Positions 8,799-18,155 are shown, counted from the stretch's first letter. The stretch is DNA of 64,000 nt from an uncultured Veillonella sp. (GCA_900550455.1 URSE01000002.1:4848-68847), one strand, 5' to 3'. Numbers and translations: made by a program. Notes: generated by a model from the sequence alone, not told the origin.

Positions 8799-9680
8799 TT
8801 AGCGAACGAATTTTTCTACAGCTGCAGTAGAAGTCAAATGACGGGATGGCATACCCATTTCTTCAGGAGAGATGCCCAGTGCCAAACCAATCAATTGGCT
8901 CATATGCAAGATAGGCATATCTTTATGCAAGGCTACTGTCTTTTTAGCTTCTTCTTGGAACATATCCAATTGCATTTGACACAATGGACATGGAGTTACT
9001 ACGCAATCAGCGCCTTCTTTTTCAGCATCAGCATTGATGGAACCAGTCATTTGCATAACAGAGTCATGCGCTGGGTACACAGCATGGAAGCCGCAGCAAT
9101 CAACTTTACGGGAGAAGTCGATTGGTGTAGCGCCGATAGCGGAAATGATATCAGCCAAGGAAGAAGGGATTTGATAGTCTTCAAAGCCCAATTCAGCTTG
9201 TGGCCGCAAGATATGGCAACCATAGAATTCAGCTACGCGAAGACCTGTCAAAGGTTTCACTACTTTTGCTTTGAGGTTATCGAGGCCGTAATCACGGATT
9301 AATACCCAAAGGAAGTGAGTTACATCGGATGTGCCCTTATATTCTTTGCCAATTTTAGCGAGTTTAGCGTTAGTCGCATCTTTTTTAGCTTGATTATTAT
9401 CGAGCTCATGCTTAGCTTCTGTGAGCATCAAAGTACAGGTATTACATACGGTGAGTACATCAAGGCCCATTTCTTCAGCCAAGGCAAGGTTACGAGCGTT
9501 AGTAGCCAAGGTTACTTCTGGTTCGATGTCTTGTACGTGGGACGCGCCACAGCAAGTCCAACCATCGATTTCTTGGATATCAATGCCCAATTTTTTAGCA
9601 ACAGCTACCGTTGCCAAGTAGTCTTCTTTTGCTGCAGATTCAAGTACGCAGCCAGGGAAAAATGCGTATTTCTTACTCAT
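8799..9680 (-). CDS. Class-E fumarate reductase/succinate dehydrogenase CCG subunit (SdhE/HdrB-like)
   Basis: A 293-residue protein with two complete cysteine-rich CCG domains. The first has PGC near residue 10, WTCCGASH near 41-48 and CNTC near 78; the second has YGCHI, VDCCGFH and CPLC. Such domains bind an unusual [4Fe-4S] cluster in heterodisulfide reductase HdrB and in the SdhE subunit of class-E succinate:quinone oxidoreductases. Here it replaces the cytochrome b anchor and would pass electrons between the quinone or another donor and the iron-sulfur subunit. It has no membrane helices, so any membrane contact is peripheral. It overlaps the frdB stop by one base, so the two are translationally coupled. 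Confidence 0.88.
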   Translation of the reverse strand: MSKKYAFFPGCVLESAAKEDYLATVAVAKKLGIDIQEIDGWTCCGASHVQDIEPEVTLATNARNLALAEEMGLDVLTVCNTCTLMLTEAKHELDNNQAKKDATNAKLAKIGKEYKGTSDVTHFLWVLIRDYGLDNLKAKVVKPLTGLRVAEFYGCHILRPQAELGFEDYQIPSSLADIISAIGATPIDFSRKVDCCGFHAVYPAHDSVMQMTGSINADAEKEGADCVVTPCPLCQMQLDMFQEEAKKTVALHKDMPILHMSQLIGLALGISPEEMGMPSRHLTSTAAVEKFVR

Positions 9681-10636
9681 TATTTGTTTGCCTCCTCTTC
9701 AGCAGCTTTGATGATAGTGCGAACACCATCGATACCATTCACTGGTTTTTGTGGTACTACCAATTCGAATGGATTGATCTTACTGTGTTTCCACAAGCGA
9801 AGAGCATAGAATGCTTGTTTTGCAGAATCTACCACGCCGTCAGATTTCAAGGACATGGAAACTTCTTTTAAGCGACCAGTTTTCATGAGGTCTTCTTTGA
9901 AAGCTACTGCATGGCGAGTACCTTTAGAGCCAGTCAAGCCATGACGAGTTGCTTCTTTACGGAGGTTGGAAATGTCCATAGCAGGTTTCAAGTGTTTAGG
10001 ACAACGGGAGATACAGTTCATGCAGTGAACGCACTTCCACATTTGTTCAAAAGCTGGTTTAATGTGAGCCATTTCGTTATCATCGCGGGAATCGAGTACA
10101 AAACGATTAGCTTTTGTGAATACGAATGGTTCGAGGAAGTCATCTTGACGAGCTGTCAATTTAGAGCATTCAGACGCACAGCAACCACAGAGGATACATT
10201 CTGTACCAGCTACGAATTTTTTGAAGTCTGCAGGCGTTTGACGAACTTCGCCATTCTTGAATTCTTCTTTAAGGAAGATCCAAGGAGCTACAGTGCGAAG
10301 ACGATCAACCTTAGCTTCCCAATCAACAACGAGGTCACGGATTACGCGGAAGTTACCGATTGGAGCGATTTCGATTTCATCAGAACCGAAACGTTCTGTT
10401 ACTTCATCGATTTTAGCTTCACAGCCAAGCATTGCTTCACCGTTAACCTTGATGGAGCAAGCGCCGCAAACTGCGGAACGGCAAGCTGCCAAGAAGGTCA
10501 ATGTAGGATCTTGGTTGTCTTTAATGTTTTGAAGGCCCCAGAGGATTGTACGGTCAGCTTCATAGTCAAAGGTAAAGGACTGTACATAAGAACGGCCTTG
10601 GTTGTAGCGGTGGATATGATAAGTAATTTGTCTCAT
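9680..10636 (-). CDS. Fumarate reductase/succinate dehydrogenase iron-sulfur subunit
   Basis: A 318-residue FrdB/SdhB-type protein that carries electrons to and from the flavoprotein. The N-terminal ferredoxin domain has CRSAVCGAC followed by a fourth Cys (LGC) for the [2Fe-2S] cluster, at about residues 51-72. The C-terminal part has CILCGCCASEC (about 147-157) and CVHCMNCISRCP (about 197-208) for the other two clusters. An extension of about 60 residues beyond the E. coli length fits class-E enzymes. It lies 3 bases after frdA and overlaps the CCG-subunit gene by one base. All cluster ligands look intact. Confidence 0.92.
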   Translation of the reverse strand: MRQITYHIHRYNQGRSYVQSFTFDYEADRTILWGLQNIKDNQDPTLTFLAACRSAVCGACSIKVNGEAMLGCEAKIDEVTERFGSDEIEIAPIGNFRVIRDLVVDWEAKVDRLRTVAPWIFLKEEFKNGEVRQTPADFKKFVAGTECILCGCCASECSKLTARQDDFLEPFVFTKANRFVLDSRDDNEMAHIKPAFEQMWKCVHCMNCISRCPKHLKPAMDISNLRKEATRHGLTGSKGTRHAVAFKEDLMKTGRLKEVSMSLKSDGVVDSAKQAFYALRLWKHSKINPFELVVPQKPVNGIDGVRTIIKAAEEEANK

Positions 10637-10639
10637 CTC

Positions 10640-12358
10640 TTAGTACTTCCTTTCTTGTGGTTCGTATTTAGTGAACACAACAGGACGTGTGCTCATTTCA
10701 TATTGCCCATTAGCGCCCAATTTTTGAATGGAGTGAACGAGGTAGTTAACATCGTCACGTTTATCAAAGTCATCACGAGTATGAGCGCCACGGGATTCTT
10801 TACGCCAGAGGGCACCGGATACGATAGCTTTCGCTACAGTCAACATGGAGCCGATTTCTACGTAGTTTACGAAAGCCATGTTGTAAGTGCGTTCTGTATC
10901 ACCTACATAGCAAGTCTTGTAGTCTTCGATGAGTTTGTTAACTTCTTCCAAAGCTTGAGACATGAGTTCTTCAGTACGGAAGATACCGCATTTATTCCAC
11001 ATAGCGTTAGCCAATGCATCGCGGATTTCGGTAACAGGGCGACCACCTTGACGGTTCGTTACTTCAGTAAATGTATCTTCCCAACGTTGACGAGCTGCTT
11101 CGACTTCAGCATCGCAGTTTATTTGGTCATGGGATTCAGCATAGTCAGCAGCACCAGCACCAGAAACGCGGCCGAACACAACGCCATCCGCCAAGGAGTT
11201 ACCACCCAAGCGGTTAGCACCGTGGATGGAGATACAGGAACATTCGCCAGCAGCGAAGAGACCTGGAATTTCAGTAGCACAAGTCTTGTAGTCTACTACA
11301 TCGATACCACCCATGATGTAGTGAGTTGTAGGACGAATTGGAACAGGTTCTACCAATGGATCGCAATGTTCAAAGGACATAGCAAGGTCACGGATACCAT
11401 GAAGTTTTTCGATGATAACTTCAGGACCCAAGTGACGAAGGTCAGCCACAACATAAGCATCAAGGCCTGTACCATTGAAGCCACGGCCTTCAGCGATTTC
11501 CACTTCGATAGCTTTAGCTACAACGTCACGGGATGCCAATTCCATTTTGTTAGGTGCGTATTTTTTCATGAACCGTTCGCCGTCTTTATTGAGGAGGTAA
11601 CCACCTTCACCACGAACCGCTTCGGACATGAGGATACCAGTTTTACCAAGACCTGTTGGATGGAACTGAACCATTTCCATATCTTTGAGGCCGCAACCAG
11701 CACGGAATGCTGCTGCCATACCATCACCTGTGGAAAGGAATGGGTTAGTTGTACGGGTCCAGAAGATACGACCGGAACCACCAGTAGCCATAACGATTGC
11801 TTTAGCTTTAATAGTTTCTACATGGCCTTCCTTCATGTTCCAAATAACTGCACCACCGAGAACGCCATCTTTAACAACGAGGTCTAAGAGGTACCATTCT
11901 TGTAAGAAGTGAACATTTTCTTTCAAGCATTGTTCATATGTTGTATGCAAGATTACATGGCCTGTTTTATCGGCAGAATAGCAAGTACGTGGATAGGATT
12001 GACCACCAAAGTTACGTTGCGCAATCTTGTTTTCATCAGTACGGGAGAATGGAGCACCCATATGATCCATTTCTAAAATGCCTTCTGGACATTTAGAGCA
12101 AAAGAATTCAATAGCATCTTGGTCTCCAAGATAGTCAGAACCCTTAACGGTATCAAATGTGTGTGTTTCGATAGAGTCTTCAGCTGCTACATTTTTCAAA
12201 GCGCCGTTAACGCCGCCTTGCGCCATTGCTGTGGCAGAACGGGTTGGAAAAATTTTAGTGATAAGAGCTACTTTCAAGCCCTTACGGCGACCAACTTCGA
12301 GAGCTGCACGCATGCCTGCGCCACCGCTACCTACTACTAGAACATCATATTGTTCCAT
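10640..12358 (-). CDS. Fumarate reductase/succinate dehydrogenase flavoprotein subunit
   Basis: The catalytic subunit interconverts fumarate and succinate. The ATG at 12358 (572 residues) is preceded by GAGGAGG; the frame is open about 60 bases further upstream but without such a site. Features are the Rossmann dinucleotide fold VVGSGGAGMRAA (about 8-19), substrate-site stretches such as FHPTGLG and HYIMGGIDV, and EAVRGEGG. At the position where the family has the FAD-linking His (RSHT in E. coli SdhA and FrdA) this protein has RSAT, with Ala42. FAD should therefore be held non-covalently, which in E. coli FrdA mutants preserved fumarate reduction but lost succinate oxidation. It is the first gene of the three-gene unit. 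Confidence 0.92.
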   Translation of the reverse strand: MEQYDVLVVGSGGAGMRAALEVGRRKGLKVALITKIFPTRSATAMAQGGVNGALKNVAAEDSIETHTFDTVKGSDYLGDQDAIEFFCSKCPEGILEMDHMGAPFSRTDENKIAQRNFGGQSYPRTCYSADKTGHVILHTTYEQCLKENVHFLQEWYLLDLVVKDGVLGGAVIWNMKEGHVETIKAKAIVMATGGSGRIFWTRTTNPFLSTGDGMAAAFRAGCGLKDMEMVQFHPTGLGKTGILMSEAVRGEGGYLLNKDGERFMKKYAPNKMELASRDVVAKAIEVEIAEGRGFNGTGLDAYVVADLRHLGPEVIIEKLHGIRDLAMSFEHCDPLVEPVPIRPTTHYIMGGIDVVDYKTCATEIPGLFAAGECSCISIHGANRLGGNSLADGVVFGRVSGAGAADYAESHDQINCDAEVEAARQRWEDTFTEVTNRQGGRPVTEIRDALANAMWNKCGIFRTEELMSQALEEVNKLIEDYKTCYVGDTERTYNMAFVNYVEIGSMLTVAKAIVSGALWRKESRGAHTRDDFDKRDDVNYLVHSIQKLGANGQYEMSTRPVVFTKYEPQERKY

Positions 12359-12438
12359 AATAACCTCCTCATAAAACCTACTATGATTTAGCGTGTCATG
12401 TCCCTGAGGACTGCACACTATCGTATAGTCTACAATGC

Positions 12439-12468
12439 ATTATCCCTTATCAAGAAGCCTTTGTCTAA
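12439..12468 (-). promoter_or_regulatory. Possible promoter of the fumarate reductase operon
   Basis: On the minus strand TTAGAC (12463-12468) and GATAAT (12439-12444) are spaced by 18 bases, about 80 bases before the frdA start. The fit is moderate. Confidence 0.4.
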
Positions 12469-12937
12469 GCACAATTTGTAATAGTAAAATGCCTGCAAAT
12501 TATACTGAACATAATTATCAATAACCCTCCTGTAAGAGTAGTAATCTCCCCAAATCTCTTTAAAAGTGTCCCTATAGGGTAGACTATGTGATGAATCTCA
12601 CAATTATACTTCTTAGAACTACTCTGAATATTGGATTTTGCCAGGTCAAGCTTTTCAAACAGAGGCACCAAGCTCACTTTATTTATTTTCTTAATGAAAA
12701 ATAATTTCACTAAAAAATTTATTCATTTTTTATTTTTTATGAAGAAGATTTTCATTGATTTCTCACTATCTTCATGTAGACTGAATGAGAATTAAAAATA
12801 GTTCTTCATACTTCTGTTTTAAGCTTGGCTCCCATGATTCTATACTTTAGAATGAAGCGGTCCATATAGGCTATCCACAGATCTATAAGAAGGATATAAA
12901 TTGCATATATTGTAATTAATATAAGGAGATTAAAGCC
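12469..12937. other. AT-rich divergent intergenic region
   Basis: This region lies between the divergent fumarate reductase operon and the two-component system. It becomes very A+T-rich after about 12660. It must carry the promoter of the response regulator, but I see no convincing -35/-10 pair. The ribosome binding site AAGGAG (12923-12928) is clear. An 81-codon minus-strand frame (12465-12710) has a GTG start with no ribosome binding site and no family signature, and I do not accept it. Confidence 0.5.
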
Positions 12938-13618
12938 ATGAAAATACTCTTAGTTGAAGACGAAGAAATGTTAAATTCTATTACTGCCAAATATCTTCGT
13001 GCAGAAGATATGGTAGTTGACACCTGCCTCAACGGTGAAGAAGCCTTAGAAACGCTTTCCCACTCCACCTATGACGTGGTAGTTATGGACATCATGATGC
13101 CTGTTATGGATGGCATTACGGCCCTCAAAAAAATCCGAGAACGAGAAATCACTACACCAATCCTCTTGCTCACAGCGAAGGATACCGTTCAAGATAAGGT
13201 AAATGGTCTTAACGCCGGTGCTGATGACTACTTGGCTAAACCATTTGAATTCGAAGAACTCATCGCTCGTATTTACGCCTTAGGACGTCGCTCTGCAGGT
13301 GCCGTATCTAACGATCTCGTAGTAGGACCTGTAACCATCAATGTAGCATCTCGCACAGTCAAAGTGAACGGCGTAGATGTAACCTTGACCCAAAAAGAAT
13401 TCAACCTTCTTTATTTCCTTGCTTCCAATGAAAACGTAGTGGTATCTCGCCAACAAATTCTCGACTATGTATGGGACTACGACTATGCACCTGCATCTAA
13501 CTTAATCGATGTGTACATCAAAGATTTGCGGAAAAAAATTGATGCTTCCAGCGATGATAAACTCATTCAAACAGTACGCGGGGTAGGCTATGTCTTCCGA
13601 GTTCCAGAACAACACTAA
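12938..13618 (+). CDS. OmpR/PhoB-family response regulator
   Basis: A 226-residue two-domain regulator. The receiver domain (about 1-115) has the acidic pocket E7/D8, phospho-acceptor D51 (VVMDIMMPVMDG) and the conserved Lys in the AKPFEF segment near 101-106. The C-terminal winged-helix DNA-binding domain (about 128-222) ends with TVRGVGYVFR, typical of the OmpR class. It is one of the few plus-strand genes and overlaps the kinase start by 29 bases, so the pair is made together. The regulon is unknown: the divergent fumarate reductase operon and the outer-membrane barrel gene downstream are candidates by position only. Confidence 0.93.
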   Translation: MKILLVEDEEMLNSITAKYLRAEDMVVDTCLNGEEALETLSHSTYDVVVMDIMMPVMDGITALKKIREREITTPILLLTAKDTVQDKVNGLNAGADDYLAKPFEFEELIARIYALGRRSAGAVSNDLVVGPVTINVASRTVKVNGVDVTLTQKEFNLLYFLASNENVVVSRQQILDYVWDYDYAPASNLIDVYIKDLRKKIDASSDDKLIQTVRGVGYVFRVPEQH

Positions 13619-14981
13619 TCCAACAAATGATACGACTGGGGCCCCTCGTCTTTTTGACCGTTGGTCCCTAACATTTAAGATTATCGCTTGGTATACCATT
13701 TTTCTTTCGGCCGTGCTCATCCTCTTATCAGTCTTTATCTTCCAATTTACCCAACGTTGGGAAAGTAATGAGCTCAATACCCGTCTGGAATCCACCGCGG
13801 TTACCATGGCAGATAATCTCAATCAATTCCAACCCTACCAAAAGGGATCCTTCTATATTCTCTACTCCCAAGAAGGTCTTATCCTGAAAGGGGCCCTTCC
13901 TGATGGTTTTCCTAAACAAACCATCATGTCCCCTAACAAAATCGCTGAAATCACCATCAACGATATGACCTATTACTATTACGATACGCCAACTCATGAT
14001 GGTGCCTTCAACGGTTGGATTAGAGGGATCGCACCCATCCGTAATGTAAATAGTCGGACTGCCAATATGCTCTATACCCTCCTCTTTGGGGGGATTTCCT
14101 TCTTAATCATTGCTACCTTGGGTGGCTACTTACTCATCAAGCGATCCTTAAAGCCAGTTCGGGACATTACCAAAACAGCAGCAGAAATTACCAATTCTAG
14201 AAACTTGTCTCGCCGTATTCCTGCTGCGGGCTCTGGAGATGACGAATTATCTGAATTGACTATCACGCTCAACAAGATGTTTAAGGCCCTAGATGATTCT
14301 TCCACCCGAGAACGGCAATTTTCCTCTGATGTATCCCACGAATTACGGACGCCAATTGCCGTCATCAAGGCAGAGGCAGACTTCGGTCGCAAGCACATCA
14401 AAGATTTGGGTGAGGCTAAAGAAGCCTTCACCAACATCTATCAAAAGAGTCGCTTTATGACCGACCTCATCTCTCAGCTCTTAGATCTGGCCCGCTTAGA
14501 CCAATTTGACAGCCTAGCCAAGCAAGAAATTAACCTCTCCTCCATGCTCCACACCATAGCTCATGACTATGAACGGCTAAGCGAAGAGAATCACATCAAA
14601 TTTTCTGCTAACATAGCTGATAACATCTGCTTAACATGCCATCCAGCAGCCCTCCAACGGGCCATTGGCAACTTCTTGGATAACGCCTTTAAGTTTACTC
14701 GTTCCCAAGTAAAACTTAAGAGCTATCGCTTGCACGGTGCTGTGGTTATCTCTGTAGAAGACGACGGTCCTGGCATACCAGAGGAAGCCCTTCCTAAGAT
14801 TTGGAACCGCCTTTACCAAACGGATGCCTCCCGATCTCACAAGAAAAACAAGGGCGTTGGCCTGGGGCTTTACTTTGTACGCCGTGTGGCCCAGCTTCAT
14901 AAGGCTGCCGTAGATGTACAAAGCACACCTAATGTAAAAACCACCTTCTCCTTGGTCATTCCCTTAGACCAAGAATCATAA
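13590..14981 (+). CDS. Membrane sensor histidine kinase
   Basis: A 463-residue kinase paired with the regulator before it. Order: a short cytoplasmic N-terminus, membrane helix (about 30-52), an extracytoplasmic sensor region of about 100 residues, second helix (about 155-178), HAMP (about 180-232), a HisKA dimerisation domain with phospho-acceptor H250 in SHELRTP, and a HATPase domain with the N box (NFLDNAFKFT), G1 (DDGPGIP) and G2 (GVGLGLYF). All catalytic boxes are intact. The signal is unknown. The ATG at 13590 lies inside the regulator gene in another frame. A strong terminator follows at 15003-15042. Confidence 0.93.
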   Translation: MSSEFQNNTNPTNDTTGAPRLFDRWSLTFKIIAWYTIFLSAVLILLSVFIFQFTQRWESNELNTRLESTAVTMADNLNQFQPYQKGSFYILYSQEGLILKGALPDGFPKQTIMSPNKIAEITINDMTYYYYDTPTHDGAFNGWIRGIAPIRNVNSRTANMLYTLLFGGISFLIIATLGGYLLIKRSLKPVRDITKTAAEITNSRNLSRRIPAAGSGDDELSELTITLNKMFKALDDSSTRERQFSSDVSHELRTPIAVIKAEADFGRKHIKDLGEAKEAFTNIYQKSRFMTDLISQLLDLARLDQFDSLAKQEINLSSMLHTIAHDYERLSEENHIKFSANIADNICLTCHPAALQRAIGNFLDNAFKFTRSQVKLKSYRLHGAVVISVEDDGPGIPEEALPKIWNRLYQTDASRSHKKNKGVGLGLYFVRRVAQLHKAAVDVQSTPNVKTTFSLVIPLDQES

Positions 14982-15002
14982 AAACATACCCCTACCTAAA
15001 TA

Positions 15003-15042
15003 AAAAATAGGGCTAGGACATATACGTCCTAGCCCTATTTTT
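15003..15042 (+). terminator. Bidirectional terminator between the kinase and the barrel gene
   Basis: A perfect 17-bp stem (15003-15019 and 15026-15042) with a six-base loop has an A run on its left and a T run on its right. It can stop the plus-strand kinase transcript and the converging minus-strand barrel transcript. Confidence 0.9.
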
Positions 15043-15124
15043 TATTTCAAAGAAATTAGATTCTAGATAAGATCACGCTACTCTACTACATATGCACTAA
15101 CTTTACCCATATCTACATTCAATC

Positions 15125-16399
15125 TTATAGATGATCGATTGGTGCACCGTAGGAATATTCCACATCGTGACTGGATTCAACGGTCATATCTAAGCGATGA
15201 ACCTTACCTAGCATCTTAGACCGCGCATAAGAATGACTATCATCGCTATGTTGGCCCCCAAAGTAAGCGAATTTAGACTTACCTAGAGTGTATTTAAGTT
15301 CTACATAGATACCGCTAGCCATATACTTCTTCTTGTCATAGCCCAAATCCAAGGATAGGCTAGGGGTCAACTGCATTTCAGAGCCAAACCTAAGTCCCCG
15401 ATAAGAGCTACTTCCATGAGTCCCAAACAAAGGCCCCCCTTGACCATTATAGTAGTATTCTTGACCATGACTGCCACTAGTCCCCTTCCAGGCATAAGCA
15501 TTGGCATAAAGGCGGGCCCAACGTGCATTCTTAAAGGTTCGTGCATAGCCCACATCATAACCAGAAAGTGCTCGATTCATATCATAGCTATTATAATTTT
15601 CATAAGGAATTGTATTCCACGTAGGATATCCATCTGGAAGACCATTAGGGTATAATTCAGGTGTATACAACCGTGATAAATCGGTCGTTCCTCCCATGGT
15701 TTTTACAAAACCGCTAGTTCCTAACCCTTTATAAATATTGGCATAAAATTCATTATGGCCTACCACATACTCAAGACCACCGGAAACACGCTTATAACTA
15801 TCTTTAAAGGACCGGTCTACGAAGGCATTGACCCCTACATAGGCATTGCCACCCCTGCTCATATGGCGATACCCTAAGCCTAAGGAACCTACGCCACCAA
15901 GACTTTCAGAACTTGTAGAATCAGTATTTTGTTGTACATAATAGTTAAACCCATAAGGGCCTAGACGAAATTCTGGTAATAGATATCCTCGCACGCTTTG
16001 GGCTCTAATAAACTGTCCCCCACGACCCAATTTGCCTTGTAAGAAGACTACACTTTTGGAATTCTCATCATAGTGACCAATGGGTTGTAATGTTTCTATA
16101 TAGGCCTTATTAAGTCCCTTTTTAGTATTTTGGGTAGATACATCACGTCGTTCTACATGTGAGTCATTAATTTGCCAACCATAATTATTGGTAGATGATT
16201 CGTTGGCACCCGGTCTTCCAGCCTCCCAAGAGATACCTATATCTGTTCGATCAAGCCAATTAGACTTATAGGTCTTTTGACTGTTAGCACCACCATTACC
16301 TACATTCGTATCTGAAACTTCGTTGGCAAAAACCATACTTTGAAGGCCACAGGCAAGAGTCCCCAACACAAGAACTTTGCACACCAATTTATTGTTCAT
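15125..16399 (-). CDS. Stand-alone inverse autotransporter (intimin/invasin-type) beta-barrel protein
   Basis: A 424-residue outer-membrane protein with a Sec signal peptide (about 1-25, cleaved near VFA-NE). The rest has alternating strand patterns and the marks of the intimin/invasin beta domain: GLGYRHMSRGGNAYVGVNAF, GGLEYVVG, the GLRFGSEMQLTPSLSLDLGYDKK repeat-like strand pair, and a closing segment KMLGKVHRLDMTVESS that matches the periplasm-to-passenger linker region of the family. In intimins this barrel is followed by Ig-like passenger domains and often preceded by LysM. Here the protein ends about 15 residues after the barrel, and I see no LysM and no passenger. It is a single gene with a very strong promoter. 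The function may be as a porin-like or adhesin scaffold; that is inference. Confidence 0.78.
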   Translation of the reverse strand: MNNKLVCKVLVLGTLACGLQSMVFANEVSDTNVGNGGANSQKTYKSNWLDRTDIGISWEAGRPGANESSTNNYGWQINDSHVERRDVSTQNTKKGLNKAYIETLQPIGHYDENSKSVVFLQGKLGRGGQFIRAQSVRGYLLPEFRLGPYGFNYYVQQNTDSTSSESLGGVGSLGLGYRHMSRGGNAYVGVNAFVDRSFKDSYKRVSGGLEYVVGHNEFYANIYKGLGTSGFVKTMGGTTDLSRLYTPELYPNGLPDGYPTWNTIPYENYNSYDMNRALSGYDVGYARTFKNARWARLYANAYAWKGTSGSHGQEYYYNGQGGPLFGTHGSSSYRGLRFGSEMQLTPSLSLDLGYDKKKYMASGIYVELKYTLGKSKFAYFGGQHSDDSHSYARSKMLGKVHRLDMTVESSHDVEYSYGAPIDHL

Positions 16400-16461
16400 A
16401 TGCCACTTTCCTTTTTACACACTTCATCAAGAAGGGTCCGAAACCCTTTCATTAGACACTC

Positions 16462-16490
16462 ATTATAGCCAAATCAACTAATACAGTCAA
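16462..16490 (-). promoter_or_regulatory. Strong promoter of the beta-barrel gene
   Basis: TTGACT (16485-16490) and TATAAT (16462-16467) are spaced by exactly 17 bases, about 63 bases before the start codon. This is among the best sigma-A-type promoters in the window. Confidence 0.8.
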
Positions 16491-16616
16491 CAGAATCTTT
16501 CATCATGTCATCTATTATTTTTATATATAAATAGCACTTTGTGCACAGATAAACCCCCTATTACTTCCCCTAATCATAAGTTATATACTAAGAATCCTAT
16601 TCCATTATGTATAAAA

Positions 16617-16650
16617 AAGAAAACCGCAAGCTCAGGCCTGCGGTTTTCTT
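16617..16650 (-). terminator. Intrinsic terminator downstream of the Eis-like gene
   Basis: A 12-bp perfect stem (16617-16628 and 16639-16650) with a ten-base loop is followed by Ts on the minus strand. It lies 236 bases after the Eis-like gene, and 16651-16886 holds no acceptable gene or other feature that I can see. Confidence 0.75.
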
Positions 16651-16886
16651 ATAAGGGGAGTGTTAAGTGTATACTCTAGTGAAACATATTGAGTAGAACA
16701 GAGTTCTAATGGGAGAAAATATGCTGACCCATAGGGTCTCTCACTTGTACGTGTATAGTATACAAGCGTTCTATGAGCCACTGGTGAATCTAGAATAAAT
16801 TGATTATAAAATTGAGAATAAACTGATCAAATTCATCTCACAAAGACAATTAAGGCAACCTCTTACTTTCATCATATGTAAACCTA

Positions 16887-18113
16887 TTACCACCATTCGT
16901 TGATATAGGTCTTTTGTTTTGGCCAATAGGTATCCAAGACATCTAATAGGCCTTCACCGGCCGCTAAGCGATTTTCAAAGGCTAGCTCTTCAGCCGACAT
17001 AACCCCCATGAGGAGGAGAGACAAGGCCCCTACATCCATGGATACATCTACCAACTGGCTATTAGGGTCATGGGAAAGCCTATCCACTAGAACCTGACCA
17101 GAGTAGGCCACGGCAATTCGATAAACACCTTGATTCCACGGACACATAGAATCATCCAGGGCTAGGGTAAATTCTCGCCCCATTTGGGCCAGCATATTTT
17201 CAGATTCGGGGATAGAATCCAAGAAGGATTGGCCTCCGATAGCTTCTAAAGCCCCTTTAACATCTACCACTCGGGCCATCATGAATGGCATGGTGGCATG
17301 ACCCGTCTTTCCATCGGGGAAGAGACGGAAGCCTTGGTCTTGGAGACCCTCATTCCAACGAACGCTAGTCCCTTGGGACCGGTGGTTATAGAGGTAGTTA
17401 AGGAGGGCTCCCTGCCCTCGACGAGTTGTATAAATGAATTCGGATACCATAATTTCCGGCTGCCCTAGGCGATAGGCCATGTAACCCTCTACTTGCCCCT
17501 CATCATTGCGGGCAATGGCCACATGGACCCCTTCTGCAAAGAAGGATTCCAAGAGCCGCTTCCATTCTTTTGGCCCCCGTAAGGCATAGCCTGATAAGCC
17601 AGCCGTATAGGTTTCATAAACAGGGGCCAACCAGGTCCATTGATCTACAGAATTGATTAAACCAAAGTGGAGGCTTCGATCAGCTAAAGGTCGCAAGTCC
17701 TCTAGGGACATAGTTTGTACCCATTGATGACAGTAGAGTTCCCAACCATATTGTTGATAGAAACCCACCTTAGATGGCATGAGGATGGTCATAACCTGAC
17801 CGCGTTGCCGCAACTCTTCCAAGGAGGCCTTAAGCAAGCGCCCACCTACGCCACCCCGACGGGCTGCTGGATGAGTGGCTACTCCCACCATATAAGAGGT
17901 TGGTAAAACCCGGCCCCGTACCACCAAATCATACTGGCGAAGGTGAACCGTGGAAAGAACTTGATCTTCTTCTAGACCCACCATGGTATTTTTAGGCTCA
18001 TAACAGAATCCAAAATAGTATTGGAAAAAGGGGTCTTCCTTGGGTTCAAAGCAGTAGGCCCAAAGGGATTCTACAGCCTCCCGATCAGCTTCTTGGGCGA
18101 TTCTAAATTCCAT
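16887..18113 (-). CDS. Eis-like GNAT N-acetyltransferase
   Basis: A 408-residue protein of the Eis family: an N-terminal GNAT domain, a second GNAT-like domain and a C-terminal SCP2-like domain, the usual length of about 400. The acetyl-CoA-binding motif A is seen in GVATHPAARRGGVGGRLLKA (about 77-96). The protein ends with the characteristic Tyr-containing tail region (TYINEWW). Eis enzymes acetylate amines, in mycobacteria aminoglycosides and peptides; the substrate here is unknown. It appears to be a single transcription unit, because a terminator (18156-18180) separates it from the DUF2156 gene upstream. Confidence 0.82.
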   Translation of the reverse strand: MEFRIAQEADREAVESLWAYCFEPKEDPFFQYYFGFCYEPKNTMVGLEEDQVLSTVHLRQYDLVVRGRVLPTSYMVGVATHPAARRGGVGGRLLKASLEELRQRGQVMTILMPSKVGFYQQYGWELYCHQWVQTMSLEDLRPLADRSLHFGLINSVDQWTWLAPVYETYTAGLSGYALRGPKEWKRLLESFFAEGVHVAIARNDEGQVEGYMAYRLGQPEIMVSEFIYTTRRGQGALLNYLYNHRSQGTSVRWNEGLQDQGFRLFPDGKTGHATMPFMMARVVDVKGALEAIGGQSFLDSIPESENMLAQMGREFTLALDDSMCPWNQGVYRIAVAYSGQVLVDRLSHDPNSQLVDVSMDVGALSLLLMGVMSAEELAFENRLAAGEGLLDVLDTYWPKQKTYINEWW

Positions 18114-18155
18114 AATTCCTCCTCAGCCTCCAGCCTAGCTGGAGCTATATAGAAA

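Noticed and set aside
9911..11887. A 658-codon open frame on the plus strand opposite the fumarate reductase genes
   Set aside because: It is antisense to frdA and frdB, has no family signature or ribosome binding site, and its composition is the mirror of the real genes. The openness follows from their strong codon bias.
12465..12710. An 81-codon minus-strand frame in the frdA/response-regulator gap
   Set aside because: It has a GTG start without a ribosome binding site, lies in AT-rich sequence, overlaps the likely frdA promoter and has no family features.
16651..16886. Small frames in the gap after the Eis-like gene, such as a 23-codon one near 16876
   Set aside because: Too short, with no ribosome binding site and no recognisable product.
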